Shown one piece after another: positions 27,599-36,695 of a stretch of 64,000 nucleotides of DNA (position 1 is its first letter; every line of letters begins with the position of its first letter). The notes below the pieces were generated by a model that ran no database searches, was not told the origin of the DNA, and was given only the letters and a program-made list of their open reading frames with translations. Source of the DNA: an uncultured Verrucomicrobiota bacterium (GTDB lineage Bacteria > Verrucomicrobiota > Kiritimatiellia > Kiritimatiellales > Tichowtungiaceae); NCBI GenBank assembly GCA_903826865.1, contig CAIKGD010000007.1, forward strand, positions 124,001-188,000. The letters run 5' to 3'. The translations under genes and the position numbers were made by a program.

Positions 27599-28749
27599 AA
27601 ACCGGTATTGACCAGATTTCGTTTTATACCTCGCAGTATTTTCTCGATCTGAAAACGCTGGCGGCGGCGCGCGGCGTCGAGCCGGATAAATTTTATGTCG
27701 GTATCGGCCAGGAAAAAATGGGTATTCCGCCGCCGGACGAAGATGTTGTCACGATGGCCGCCAGCGCGGCTTTTCCATTGAAAGAGCAGGGGGCGTTTGA
27801 GGGGGTCGAAGCGCTTTTGTTTGCGACCGAAAGCGGCATTGATCAGTCGAAAGCCGCCGGGATGTTTGTTCACGGTCTGCTCGGCCTGCCGGAGCGCTGC
27901 CGCGTGGTCGAACTGAAGCAGGCGTGCTACAGCGCGACCGCCGCGCTGCGCATGGCGATGGGTCTCGTCGCCATGAAGCCGAAGAGCAAGGTGCTGGTGA
28001 TTGCTTCCGACGTTGCCCGCTATGCGCTCGGCAGTCCCGGCGAATCAACGCAGGGATGCGGCGCGGCGGCTTTCACTGTTTCTGCCGATCCGCGCCTGCT
28101 GGCCATTGATCCGGAAGCCGGATTTTACGCCGACGATGTGATGGATTTCTGGCGGCCAAACTATCTTTCCGAGGCGCTGGTGGACGGTAAATATTCGACG
28201 CTGGTTTACATCAAAGCGCTGCTGGAATCGTGGAAACAGTATGCGGCGGAAAGCGGCCGTTCACTCAATGACTTTTCCCGTTTCTGCTACCACATTCCGT
28301 TCACCCGCATGGCGGAAAAGGCGCATCAGAAGCTGGCGAAAGGTACTTCCGACGAAGAACTGAAAAAGGTTATCGGCGAATCACTGCTCTACAGCCGGAG
28401 CGCGGGTAACTGTTATTCCGCCTCGCTGTATATCGGACTGGCTTCACTGCTGGACAACGCGGCGGAGGATCTGGGCGGCAAACGCATCGGACTCTACAGC
28501 TACGGCTCGGGCTGTGTCGGCGAGTTTTTCAGCGGCGTCGTGCAGCCGGGCTATCGCGACGCGCTTTTTGCCGGTCAGCACCGCGCGCTGCTCGCCGGAC
28601 GCGCCGAATTGACGTTTCAGCAGTACGAAGACATTTATAACTACGGCCTTCCGACCGACGGCGGCGACCATACGTTTGCACAATACCGCACCGGCCCTTT
28701 CCGCTTCGCCGGAATACAGGGACATAAGCGCATTTACGGTTCGCGCTAG
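27595..28749 (+). CDS. mvaS: Hydroxymethylglutaryl-CoA synthase
   Basis: Thiolase-fold enzyme condensing acetyl-CoA with acetoacetyl-CoA; 384 residues. Catalytic Glu is E79 (FATESGIDQSK), nucleophilic Cys C111 (ELKQACYSATAAL), and the His lies in FCYHIPFTRMAEKAH. Length matches bacterial MvaS. Its start overlaps the isomerase stop by four bases. Confidence 0.96.
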   Translation: MKTGIDQISFYTSQYFLDLKTLAAARGVEPDKFYVGIGQEKMGIPPPDEDVVTMAASAAFPLKEQGAFEGVEALLFATESGIDQSKAAGMFVHGLLGLPERCRVVELKQACYSATAALRMAMGLVAMKPKSKVLVIASDVARYALGSPGESTQGCGAAAFTVSADPRLLAIDPEAGFYADDVMDFWRPNYLSEALVDGKYSTLVYIKALLESWKQYAAESGRSLNDFSRFCYHIPFTRMAEKAHQKLAKGTSDEELKKVIGESLLYSRSAGNCYSASLYIGLASLLDNAAEDLGGKRIGLYSYGSGCVGEFFSGVVQPGYRDALFAGQHRALLAGRAELTFQQYEDIYNYGLPTDGGDHTFAQYRTGPFRFAGIQGHKRIYGSR

Positions 28750-28795
28750 CCGTCAACGGCCCGATTAGTTTGAAGAAAAGAGAATGGGAGCGGAA

Positions 28796-30280
28796 ATGAG
28801 TATTTATAGGGTCGGGCTTTGTCTGTGTATCTGTTTATTTTTCGCGGATTTTAACAATGCCTCAGCCGCCGAGCGAACCGGCTCTCCGCTTAAGGTGCAG
28901 GTTGATATGGCTCATCAATCCGGCAAACCGGTGTCACCCAATTTATTCGGCGCAAACCTGCTGTTCTGGATTGATGATGATGTCTTTTTAGCAAACCCGG
29001 CATTGCGTACCGGTCTTCAGCAGGCAGGAATCAGGCTGTTGCGCTTTCCGGGCGGCACGGTGGCGGATAATTATCTGTGGAAAGAAAACCGGCTGGTCCG
29101 GCGGGATCGGTTTCCTTATGAAGACGGCGATCAGACAACCGACTGGCGTGAGTTTATTGCTTTTGCCAAAGCGATAAACGCCGAACCGGTTTTGGTCGTG
29201 AACACGGAAACCTTTGTTCGAGACGGACGTGTCCAGGAAGGTGCCGCCTATGCCGCCGAGTGGGTTCGCGCCTGCAATGTGGAAGGGAATTATAAAGTAA
29301 CCTACTGGGAAATCGGCAATGAAACCTACTGGCATGAAACGATGACAGCGAAGGAATATGCCCGCGTGGTGCGGATCTATGCCGAAGCGATGCGTGCAGT
29401 GGATCCGAATATCAAGCTGGGAGTCAACGGCCACTGGAACGTGAAAATGGTCGGCAGCAAAGAACGGATTCACCCGGGAGCCTTGGCTGAAATTGCCGAA
29501 CAGAACAGGCTCTACTCTGGGCGTGAAGGCGGCGGCGTGTACAAGGCGCTGGTTGATAAAAACAGTGAAAAAGACATTATGGCCGGCGATGAAAAGTGGT
29601 GGCCGACTGTTATTGCCGGATGCGGAGATGCCGCCGATTTTCTCATCATCCATTGTTATTTTACGCATGGCAGTTCGTTGCTGGGTCTCGACCTGAATCT
29701 TCAAGCTGTTCGTCACCTGTATCAGAAAACCTGGCCCGGCCGCCCGGTTGACCTGGCGATGACGGAATACAATGCAGTTGCAAAATATGACGAGAACAAA
29801 GACGGCAAATCCTATGCAACAGGACTCGCCGACAGCGTCATCCAGATGCTTCGCGCCGAAGTCGAAATGGCGATGTTCTGGCCGTTGCGGATCAGCGGCG
29901 ACTGGAACGGCCGCGCGTTGATGAATCGCTCAACCATGCAGCCGAAAATTGCGACTTCGGTGCTGTCTCTTTTTTCACAAACGGCCGGGAAACATACGGC
30001 TCCGGTAACCGGTACCCGCGGCGAAATCATGGGCGTAGCAGCTTTCGGAAAAGACGATTGGTCACTTTACTTTTCTGATTTCGGTTTAAAAACGACCAGG
30101 AATATTCAGGTGCAGCTTCCGCAGAAATGGAATGCACTGCGCGCCGAAGCGTATAGCGAAAATGAGTCGGGAAAAAAATCTGTTCTGAATGGTGAAGCAG
30201 TGAAAATGATCCAGACCGGGCAGACACTTCTCATCGCAATGCGCCCGAACACCATTATCAAAGTGAATGGGGATAAATAG
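28796..30280 (+). CDS. Secreted clan GH-A glycosidase, GH51-like (alpha-L-arabinofuranosidase type)
   Basis: About 494 residues with a signal peptide (to about residue 24). The barrel shows SPNLFGANLLFW and LLRFPGG near the N-terminus; the acid/base is the final Glu of VTYWEIGNE (about residue 176) and the likely nucleophile is the Glu of LAMTEYNAV. A C-terminal beta domain follows. These fit GH51 and related clan A families; exact substrate is unclear. ATG 28796 is preferred over 28784 because GGGAG lies between them. Followed by two sulfatases. Confidence 0.75.
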   Translation: MSIYRVGLCLCICLFFADFNNASAAERTGSPLKVQVDMAHQSGKPVSPNLFGANLLFWIDDDVFLANPALRTGLQQAGIRLLRFPGGTVADNYLWKENRLVRRDRFPYEDGDQTTDWREFIAFAKAINAEPVLVVNTETFVRDGRVQEGAAYAAEWVRACNVEGNYKVTYWEIGNETYWHETMTAKEYARVVRIYAEAMRAVDPNIKLGVNGHWNVKMVGSKERIHPGALAEIAEQNRLYSGREGGGVYKALVDKNSEKDIMAGDEKWWPTVIAGCGDAADFLIIHCYFTHGSSLLGLDLNLQAVRHLYQKTWPGRPVDLAMTEYNAVAKYDENKDGKSYATGLADSVIQMLRAEVEMAMFWPLRISGDWNGRALMNRSTMQPKIATSVLSLFSQTAGKHTAPVTGTRGEIMGVAAFGKDDWSLYFSDFGLKTTRNIQVQLPQKWNALRAEAYSENESGKKSVLNGEAVKMIQTGQTLLIAMRPNTIIKVNGDK

Positions 30281-30288
30281 GAGTGCCT

Positions 30289-31977
30289 ATGACGGAGAAA
30301 ATTAAACGGATTGCCGGCGGCGCTATTTTTGCCGGAATTGTTCATGCCGGTTATTGCCCGGCAGAGGCCGCCGCGCCGCCGGATATTATTGTGATGCTGG
30401 TCGATGATATGGGTTTCTCGGATTTCGGGTGTTATGGCGGAGAAGCCCGCACACCGAATATTGATTCACTGGCAGCAAACGGCATCCGGTTCCGCAATTT
30501 TTACAACACGGCCCGGTGCAGTCCGACTCGTGCGGCTATTATGACCGGGAATTATTCACAGCAGGTTACTGACAAACCGGGGGCTTCTTTGCCGCAGCTC
30601 CGGAATGACAACAATATTACCTTGCCGGAAATTCTTCAGAGACAGGGATACCGGACCTACATGGCCGGTAAATGGCATTTGGGCACGGATGCAGCCCGGG
30701 TTCCCTGGAAGCGGGGGTTTCAGCATGTGTATGGATTCGGAAAAACCGGGGCAGGGAACAGTGCGGATTACTGGGGCTGGACAGATTATAAACTGACTTC
30801 AGCTGGCAAGGAAATCTCACCCCGCGTCTACGGTACCAATGCATATGAGTTTTATCAGACCGATGCACTGGCAGACTACAGCATTGATTTTATTAATCAC
30901 CATATCAGCAAGAAAGACAGTGCTTCGTTTTTTCTCTATCTGGCCTTTCATGCCCCGCATTTTGAACTTTGTGCGGCGAAAGAGGCGGCTGAATACATTC
31001 CTCCGGGAGGAAGATCATATCTTGATATTTACAGTCAGGGGTGGGACGTTGTCCGGAAGAAACGCTACGACCGGATGCGTGCAATGGGCGTGATTGATGA
31101 AAAATATGCCTTGCCGCCATTCAGCGATACGCCATTCAATAGAAAAGAGATCAAGGCGGTTCCGGACTGGAATACTCTGCCTGCAGACCGCCGGGCGGAT
31201 CTGGTTCGGCGTATGGCAATTTACACCGCAATGATCGACCAGATTGACGTGGCGGTCGGCAGAATTGTTGATCGTCTTCGTCAGACCGGCAGACTGGATA
31301 ATACACTGATTTTCATCCTGTCAGATAACGGAGCCAACGCAGAAGGCGGACTGTATGGCAGTTCTGCTTTCGGGAAAGAACCGTTAACCGGCAGCAAGCT
31401 GGCCAATATGGGACAGCCGTTTGCGGGCGACGATCTAAGACTGGGCGGCGGATGGGCTAATGTAGCCAACACTCCTTTCCGCTATTACAAGCGGTTCAAT
31501 CATGAGGGCGGAATTCATACGCCGCTGATTGTTCACTGGCCCGCGGGAATTAAAAATCCCGGACGCTGGTCTGATCAGGCCGGACATGTAATTGATATTA
31601 TGAGTACGGCCGCGGGTATAAGTGGTGCAGTATTCCCGACTCAGTATAATGGACATGCAGTGCTTCCGATGGAAGGTAAGAGTCTGGTTCCTGTCTTTAA
31701 TGATGAAAAAGAAACGGTTCCCCGTCAGCTCGGATTCGAGCATGAGACCAATCGGGCATGGATTGACGGTCACTGGAAATTAGTTACCAAAAACTTTACC
31801 GACAACATTTCTTCTGTTGATACGCTGGAGCTGTATGACCTGCACGCCGACCCGACCGAGTTGCGTAACGTTGCCAAGGAGTATCCTGAACAGCTGAGTT
31901 CGATGATCGTCGCTTGGAATACTTGGGCTCAGAAGGTCGGAGTTCCGTCTGAACGGCTGTTAAACCCGCCAAAATGA
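30289..31977 (+). CDS. Secreted Cys-type sulfatase (arylsulfatase A family)
   Basis: 562 residues, signal peptide to about residue 28. C77 in TARCSPTRAAIMTG is the Cys converted to formylglycine (CxPxR); metal ligands include DD in MLVDDMGFSDFG and DNGAN in FILSDNGANAEGG; KWHLG is the conserved active-site Lys/His segment. The ATG at 30289 is chosen for AGGAG just upstream; a GTG at 30283 is possible. It is part of a three-gene sulfated-glycan unit with the GH51-like enzyme. No maturase (anSME) is present in the window. Confidence 0.93.
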   Translation: MTEKIKRIAGGAIFAGIVHAGYCPAEAAAPPDIIVMLVDDMGFSDFGCYGGEARTPNIDSLAANGIRFRNFYNTARCSPTRAAIMTGNYSQQVTDKPGASLPQLRNDNNITLPEILQRQGYRTYMAGKWHLGTDAARVPWKRGFQHVYGFGKTGAGNSADYWGWTDYKLTSAGKEISPRVYGTNAYEFYQTDALADYSIDFINHHISKKDSASFFLYLAFHAPHFELCAAKEAAEYIPPGGRSYLDIYSQGWDVVRKKRYDRMRAMGVIDEKYALPPFSDTPFNRKEIKAVPDWNTLPADRRADLVRRMAIYTAMIDQIDVAVGRIVDRLRQTGRLDNTLIFILSDNGANAEGGLYGSSAFGKEPLTGSKLANMGQPFAGDDLRLGGGWANVANTPFRYYKRFNHEGGIHTPLIVHWPAGIKNPGRWSDQAGHVIDIMSTAAGISGAVFPTQYNGHAVLPMEGKSLVPVFNDEKETVPRQLGFEHETNRAWIDGHWKLVTKNFTDNISSVDTLELYDLHADPTELRNVAKEYPEQLSSMIVAWNTWAQKVGVPSERLLNPPK

Positions 31978-32067
31978 AACAGGGGTTCCAGCCGGGATAA
32001 ATAGGGCGCAGGATATTTCGAGCTGAAACAGTTCGTTGAACAGAGATTCCTGAAGGAGACATATTGA

Positions 32068-33447
32068 ATGAAAAAAAGAGGTTTGCTGCTGGGCGCGGGA
32101 CTGGCCGCCGGTTTGAACGGAACGGCGGTTCAATCCGCCGGACCGGATAAACCGAATATCGTTTTAATTCTTATGGATGACATGGGTGTCAGCGATGTCG
32201 GCTGCTACGGCAGCACGTTTTACCGGACCCCGAATATTGATAAACTCTGTTCAGAAGGAATGAAGTTTACTCAAGCCTACGCGGCGGCCCCGATCTGTTC
32301 TCCGACGCGTGCCAGTATTCTCTTCGGGCAGTATCCGGCGCGAACGCATATAACGGATTTTATTCCGGGCCGGGCTATGCCGTATGCGAAGATGAAGTGT
32401 CCTGTGCTCCGCGAGTTTATGCCGAATGACACGCCGTCCATTGCCTCAGAGCTTAAGAAAGCGGGTTATGTCAGCGCAATTTTCGGCAAGTGGCATGTCG
32501 CCAGAAATATGAAACAGCACGGTCCGCTGAGTTACGGGTTTGACACCTACTTCGAAGACGGAGACCTGAACTCGAAATCGACACCGCAGGATCCCAAGGG
32601 GGTTTTTGCCTTAACGGGGAAGGCAATCGATTTCATGCGGGAAAATAAAGACAAACCGTTTTTCCTTTTCGTATCGCATTACTCCGTACACGATCCGCTC
32701 CAATGTAATCCGGTTCTGAGAGATGAATACAAAACGCGGATCAAGCCCGGTGCAGTGCAGAACAACCCGATCTATGCTACTATGATTGACGATACCGACC
32801 GTAGCATTGGACAGTTGCTGGTGGCAATGAAAGAGCTGGGATTAGAGAAAAATACGCTGGTTATGTTTTTTTCTGATAACGGCGGCCTTTTGAGCAACAC
32901 CTCAAACGAACCGTTTCGGAACGGGAAAGGCTCGTTGTATGAAGGCGGTATCCGCGAACCGTTGATTATTCGCTGGCCCGGACGGGTAGAGCCGGGAAGT
33001 GTCAGTGATCAAATCGTGAGCAGTGTTGACCTGATGCCCACCTTCATGGATCTGGCCGGGGTCGCCGACCGGCCGCCTCTATTGGACGGTGTAAGCTTTG
33101 TTTCGGTTTTTACCGGTAAAGGCAAACTCAACCGTGACGCGATTTTCTGGCACTATCCCCATTATTATAAGCCGTATAACCCGCCGTGCGGCGCGGTTCG
33201 CGCGGGACAGTATAAATTGATCCGGTTTTACGACGACAACCGGACCGAGCTGTATGATCTTCAGAATGACCTGGCGGAGCAAAACAACCTTACATCCAAA
33301 ATGACGGAGAAAACCGCAGAACTTTCCGCAATGCTGGATCGCTGGAAAGCTTCGGTCGGCGCTGCGGAAGTTACGCTGAATCCTGCGTATGATCCGGCCC
33401 GGACGAATAAAATGGTAAAGAAAAAAAGCGCAACACCTGAGGAATAA
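32068..33447 (+). CDS. Secreted Cys-type sulfatase
   Basis: 459 residues with N-terminal signal (KKRGLLLGAGLAAGL). Formylglycine site C77 in APICSPTRASILFG; ligands in ILMDDMGVSDVG and FFSDNGGL; KWHVA replaces the usual KWHLG. AAGGAG precedes the ATG. Similar to but clearly diverged from the sulfatase upstream, so probably a different sulfate position or sugar. Confidence 0.93.
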   Translation: MKKRGLLLGAGLAAGLNGTAVQSAGPDKPNIVLILMDDMGVSDVGCYGSTFYRTPNIDKLCSEGMKFTQAYAAAPICSPTRASILFGQYPARTHITDFIPGRAMPYAKMKCPVLREFMPNDTPSIASELKKAGYVSAIFGKWHVARNMKQHGPLSYGFDTYFEDGDLNSKSTPQDPKGVFALTGKAIDFMRENKDKPFFLFVSHYSVHDPLQCNPVLRDEYKTRIKPGAVQNNPIYATMIDDTDRSIGQLLVAMKELGLEKNTLVMFFSDNGGLLSNTSNEPFRNGKGSLYEGGIREPLIIRWPGRVEPGSVSDQIVSSVDLMPTFMDLAGVADRPPLLDGVSFVSVFTGKGKLNRDAIFWHYPHYYKPYNPPCGAVRAGQYKLIRFYDDNRTELYDLQNDLAEQNNLTSKMTEKTAELSAMLDRWKASVGAAEVTLNPAYDPARTNKMVKKKSATPEE

Positions 33448-33543
33448 GTTGCCACGACTCCTTTCAGACAGCAGCAGCGCCTCGTGCTGTTCTAAGGATT
33501 GTGCTTTTAGATACAAAATGGTTCAATGCCGGTAATGCAAGCA

Positions 33544-34548
33544 ATGAAAGCAATTGCTCCAGGAAAACTGATCCTGAGCGGCGAGCACGCCGTAGTTTAC
33601 GGCCGGCCCGCCGTGGCCATGGCGATCGACCGCAGTGTTACGGCAACCATTGAGACTTCATCGGATGATCAGGTGGCGTTTGAACTGCAGGATATTATTG
33701 AGCGCGAATCGTTCACGATACTGGCGCTTCAGGAGTTCAAACGGCGGGCGCTTAACAACTATCACCTTTTTCTCGACGGGAAGCTGGGCATTCGCGGTGT
33801 GCTGCATAAGCCGGTTGATCTCTTCAAATTCGGCTTTATCACGCTGCTCGACGGACTGCACCGCAAACTGGACAGCGGCATTGTCATTAAACTGAAATCA
33901 AGTATTCCGGTCGGCAGCGGAATGGGCTCCTCTGCTGCGGCGGTGCTGAGCGAACTGCGTGCGCTCGGCCACTACCTGCGTGTCGATTTTAAACCGGACT
34001 GGTACTATGAATTCAGCCTCGAGTCCGAGAAACTTCAGCACGGCTACCCCAGCGGCGTGGATTCCTACATTTCGCTTTACGGCGGATGCGCCGCTTTTCA
34101 GAACGGCACGGCGCGTTCCGTGCCGCTGCCGCGCATGAAAATGTATCTCGTTGAAACCGGCGCGCCGGAAGCGACCACCGGCGAATGCGTCGTGCAGGTT
34201 AAGGAGCAGTTTCAGAACGACATGATCTGGAACGATTTTGAAGCGATTACCAATGAAGTCGAAAAAGCGGTGCGCGAAAACAACAGCGCGCTGATGCGCT
34301 CGCTCATCCGCGAGAACCACCGGCTGCTTTGCCGCATTGGTGTCGTGCCGCAAAAAGTGCAGCAGTTTGTGGGCGATGTTGAAACGGCGGGCGGCGCGGC
34401 CAAGATCTGCGGCGCGGGTTCTATCCGCGGGCAGAACGGCGGCGTCGTGCTGGTGCTGGCCGACTTTATGCCGACCGCCCTTGCCGCCAAATACGGCTAT
34501 AAAGTTTCGCCTGTTCGCGGCGATCCGCTCGGGACGCGAATCGTATAG
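33544..34548 (+). CDS. Mevalonate kinase-like GHMP kinase (1)
   Basis: About 334 residues. N-terminal APGKLILSGEHAVVYGRPA, the ATP loop PVGSGMGSSAAAV and C-terminal ICGAGSIRGQNGGVV are GHMP motifs in the order found in mevalonate kinases. Substrate assignment is by these motifs and context with mvaS and mvaA. Three in-frame ATGs (33526, 33535, 33544) are possible; none has a good ribosome binding site, and 33544 gives the start best matching the family. Confidence 0.85.
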   Translation: MKAIAPGKLILSGEHAVVYGRPAVAMAIDRSVTATIETSSDDQVAFELQDIIERESFTILALQEFKRRALNNYHLFLDGKLGIRGVLHKPVDLFKFGFITLLDGLHRKLDSGIVIKLKSSIPVGSGMGSSAAAVLSELRALGHYLRVDFKPDWYYEFSLESEKLQHGYPSGVDSYISLYGGCAAFQNGTARSVPLPRMKMYLVETGAPEATTGECVVQVKEQFQNDMIWNDFEAITNEVEKAVRENNSALMRSLIRENHRLLCRIGVVPQKVQQFVGDVETAGGAAKICGAGSIRGQNGGVVLVLADFMPTALAAKYGYKVSPVRGDPLGTRIV

Positions 34549-34549
34549 C

Positions 34550-35416
34550 ATGAAAGCCTCGGCACCAGGCAGTTTGATGCTTTTGGGCGAACACGCCGTA
34601 CTTCATGGCCGCCGTGCGCTGGTCTGCGCCATCAATAAACGAATGACGGTTTCTCTCTCTCAAATTAAAGCGCCGATCCTTCGGATCATTTCAGACCTTG
34701 GAAACTATGAGGCGCCGCTCGGTGCGCTGACGGATCATCCCGACTTTCGGTTTGTGCTTGATGCTGTCCGGCAATATCCGCCGGATCGAGGGATTGAATT
34801 GAAGATCGAATCGGAGTTTTCGAGCGATATCGGTTTCGGCTCATCCGCTGCTGTCACTGTCGCTGTGCACGCCGCGCTGACGGGCTGTGCGAAAAATAAG
34901 ATGGAACTTTTTAAACGCAGTCTGGTGACGATTCGCCGGGTGCAGGGGCGCGGATCGGGCGCGGATGTGGCGGCGAGCGTTTTCGGCGGCGTGGTCGCTT
35001 ACCGCGCGGAGCCGCTGGAAATTTGTCCGGTGAGGGAGTCGTTTCCGCTGACGGCGGTTTACTCCGGATCGAAAATGAAAACTGCCGAGGTAATTGCGCT
35101 GGTCGAACTGGCGCGTACTGACAATCCCGAAAAATATGAGCGGATTTTTGACGAAATAGATGCGAGTGTCGGCGAGGTGCTTCACGATTTCTCCAGACTT
35201 GGAGAAATGCTTGGCAAGAATCAGAAGCTGATGGAAGAAGCCGGTCTCTGCAATGACGCGCTGGCTGAAATTATCCGCAGTTTCCAGACGCTGGGTGTTC
35301 CGGCGAAAATTTCCGGCTCCGGACTTGGCGACTGTGCTGTCGGTCTGGGCTCTTTTCCTGCCGCCGGGAAGTATGATGTTTATCCGCTGACCGTTTCCGC
35401 AGAAGGCGTGCTCTAG
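34550..35416 (+). CDS. Mevalonate kinase-like GHMP kinase (2)
   Basis: 288 residues from the ATG one base after the previous stop. SAPGSLMLLGEHAVLHGRRA, SDIGFGSSAAVTVAV and AKISGSGLGDCAVG mark a GHMP kinase that looks like mevalonate kinase rather than the phosphomevalonate kinase or decarboxylase families. Since kinase 1 fits mevalonate kinase, this one may act on another intermediate, perhaps as phosphomevalonate kinase; that is inference. The stop overlaps the convergent glycosyltransferase gene by three bases. Confidence 0.8.
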   Translation: MKASAPGSLMLLGEHAVLHGRRALVCAINKRMTVSLSQIKAPILRIISDLGNYEAPLGALTDHPDFRFVLDAVRQYPPDRGIELKIESEFSSDIGFGSSAAVTVAVHAALTGCAKNKMELFKRSLVTIRRVQGRGSGADVAASVFGGVVAYRAEPLEICPVRESFPLTAVYSGSKMKTAEVIALVELARTDNPEKYERIFDEIDASVGEVLHDFSRLGEMLGKNQKLMEEAGLCNDALAEIIRSFQTLGVPAKISGSGLGDCAVGLGSFPAAGKYDVYPLTVSAEGVL

Positions 35417-36693
35417 GCTGCTTCCGTAAGGGCGTTGCCGTTTTTCCGAACCATAAACCACTGCATCGGAAAGCCGAAAGCGGCTTTGAAGAGTCCTTTG
35501 CCGACAAAGAAAATCAGTACAAGTCCGATGCTAAGCGAGGCCAGAACCAGTTTCCCGACGTTACGCAGACTGACGCCCGCGATGAAGCTGGCGCAGAGGC
35601 TGGAGATGAGCATGCCGCAGGTAAGCAAAAAATTACCGACGGTATCAACAACCAGCTTTGCCAGCGTATATGGACTGTCGGACGGTTCGAGGCCCCAGGC
35701 GCTGGCGATGTTAAGCAGGCCGAAGAGTGTGGTGAGAATAAAGCACGCCACCATGATGTATCCGCCGCCGAAGCAGACGGCAGCGATTTTAGTGCGGGTG
35801 CGGGTCAGCCGCGAGAGCAGCAGTTTGTGTCCGTGGTTCATGAAGGCGCGCATAACACCGTAGGCCCAGCGCATCTGCTGGCGGAAAAGATCTCGCGGGG
35901 TGTACGGCACTTCGCAGGTGCACTGCAAATCTTCAAGGTAAAAAATATGTCCGCCTGCGGCGATGACGCGCAGAGAATAGTCCACATCTTCGGTGAGTGT
36001 ACCGGAGGTCCATCCGCCGTTTTCCAGAAGCATATCTTTGCGGACGAGTTCGGCGGAGCCGCAAAAAACGCCGGTGTGCGCAAACCTTTTGATGAAAGGC
36101 AGAATGACAATGTGGATGACGTTGACGATGCCCGCACCCATCAGGGTGGTGTGGTTCTGATGGACATTGGCAATATGCCATGCGGCCTGTACGCCTGCCA
36201 GTGTGGGGTCTTTGATGACGGGTTGCACAAGGCGGCGCAGAAAATCTTTTTTCGGCAGAAAGTCGGAGTCCAGAATGAGGATGTAGTCGCCAGTGGTTTG
36301 TTTGAGCATGTGGTTGAGATTGCCCGGCTTGAAACCGGCATTACCGCCGCGCCGGCAGACCTGTATGCGCGGATGTCCTGCGGCGAAAGCATTGATCTGT
36401 GCGGAGATTTCGGGGCAGTCGCTGTCGTCACCGATCAGAATCTGGAGCCGGTTTTCCGGGTAGTCGAAGGCAAGGCAGCATTCGGCGCAGTGGAGAGCGG
36501 CCAGTTCGTTATACGTGGGAATCTGGACGGTGATGCGCGGGAATTCCGCAGGAACCGTCTGTTCCGCTGCAACGGTCCGGCGGCGCAGGAAGAGCGCAAC
36601 GACCGTGAGTATAAAATACACAGCTGACAAAACAAACGTTGTCATCATGACGACGTCAAATCCGCGCCGGATCCATTCATTTGCTTCGTGCAT
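35413..36693 (-). CDS. Membrane family 2 glycosyltransferase, cellulose-synthase-like
   Basis: 426 residues. N-terminal membrane helix (about 13-38), cytosolic GT-A domain with TVQIPTYNE, the UDP-site DDSD, the DxD in YILILDSDFLP and the acceptor/processivity QQMRWAYG, then about three to four C-terminal membrane helices. This is the layout of processive beta-glycan synthases such as CESA-like and BcsA-like proteins without a PilZ domain. Product unknown. The start is three bases before the greA stop (downstream on the minus strand), so the two are cotranscribed. Confidence 0.88.
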   Translation of the reverse strand: MHEANEWIRRGFDVVMMTTFVLSAVYFILTVVALFLRRRTVAAEQTVPAEFPRITVQIPTYNELAALHCAECCLAFDYPENRLQILIGDDSDCPEISAQINAFAAGHPRIQVCRRGGNAGFKPGNLNHMLKQTTGDYILILDSDFLPKKDFLRRLVQPVIKDPTLAGVQAAWHIANVHQNHTTLMGAGIVNVIHIVILPFIKRFAHTGVFCGSAELVRKDMLLENGGWTSGTLTEDVDYSLRVIAAGGHIFYLEDLQCTCEVPYTPRDLFRQQMRWAYGVMRAFMNHGHKLLLSRLTRTRTKIAAVCFGGGYIMVACFILTTLFGLLNIASAWGLEPSDSPYTLAKLVVDTVGNFLLTCGMLISSLCASFIAGVSLRNVGKLVLASLSIGLVLIFFVGKGLFKAAFGFPMQWFMVRKNGNALTEAA

Positions 36694-36695
36694 AT

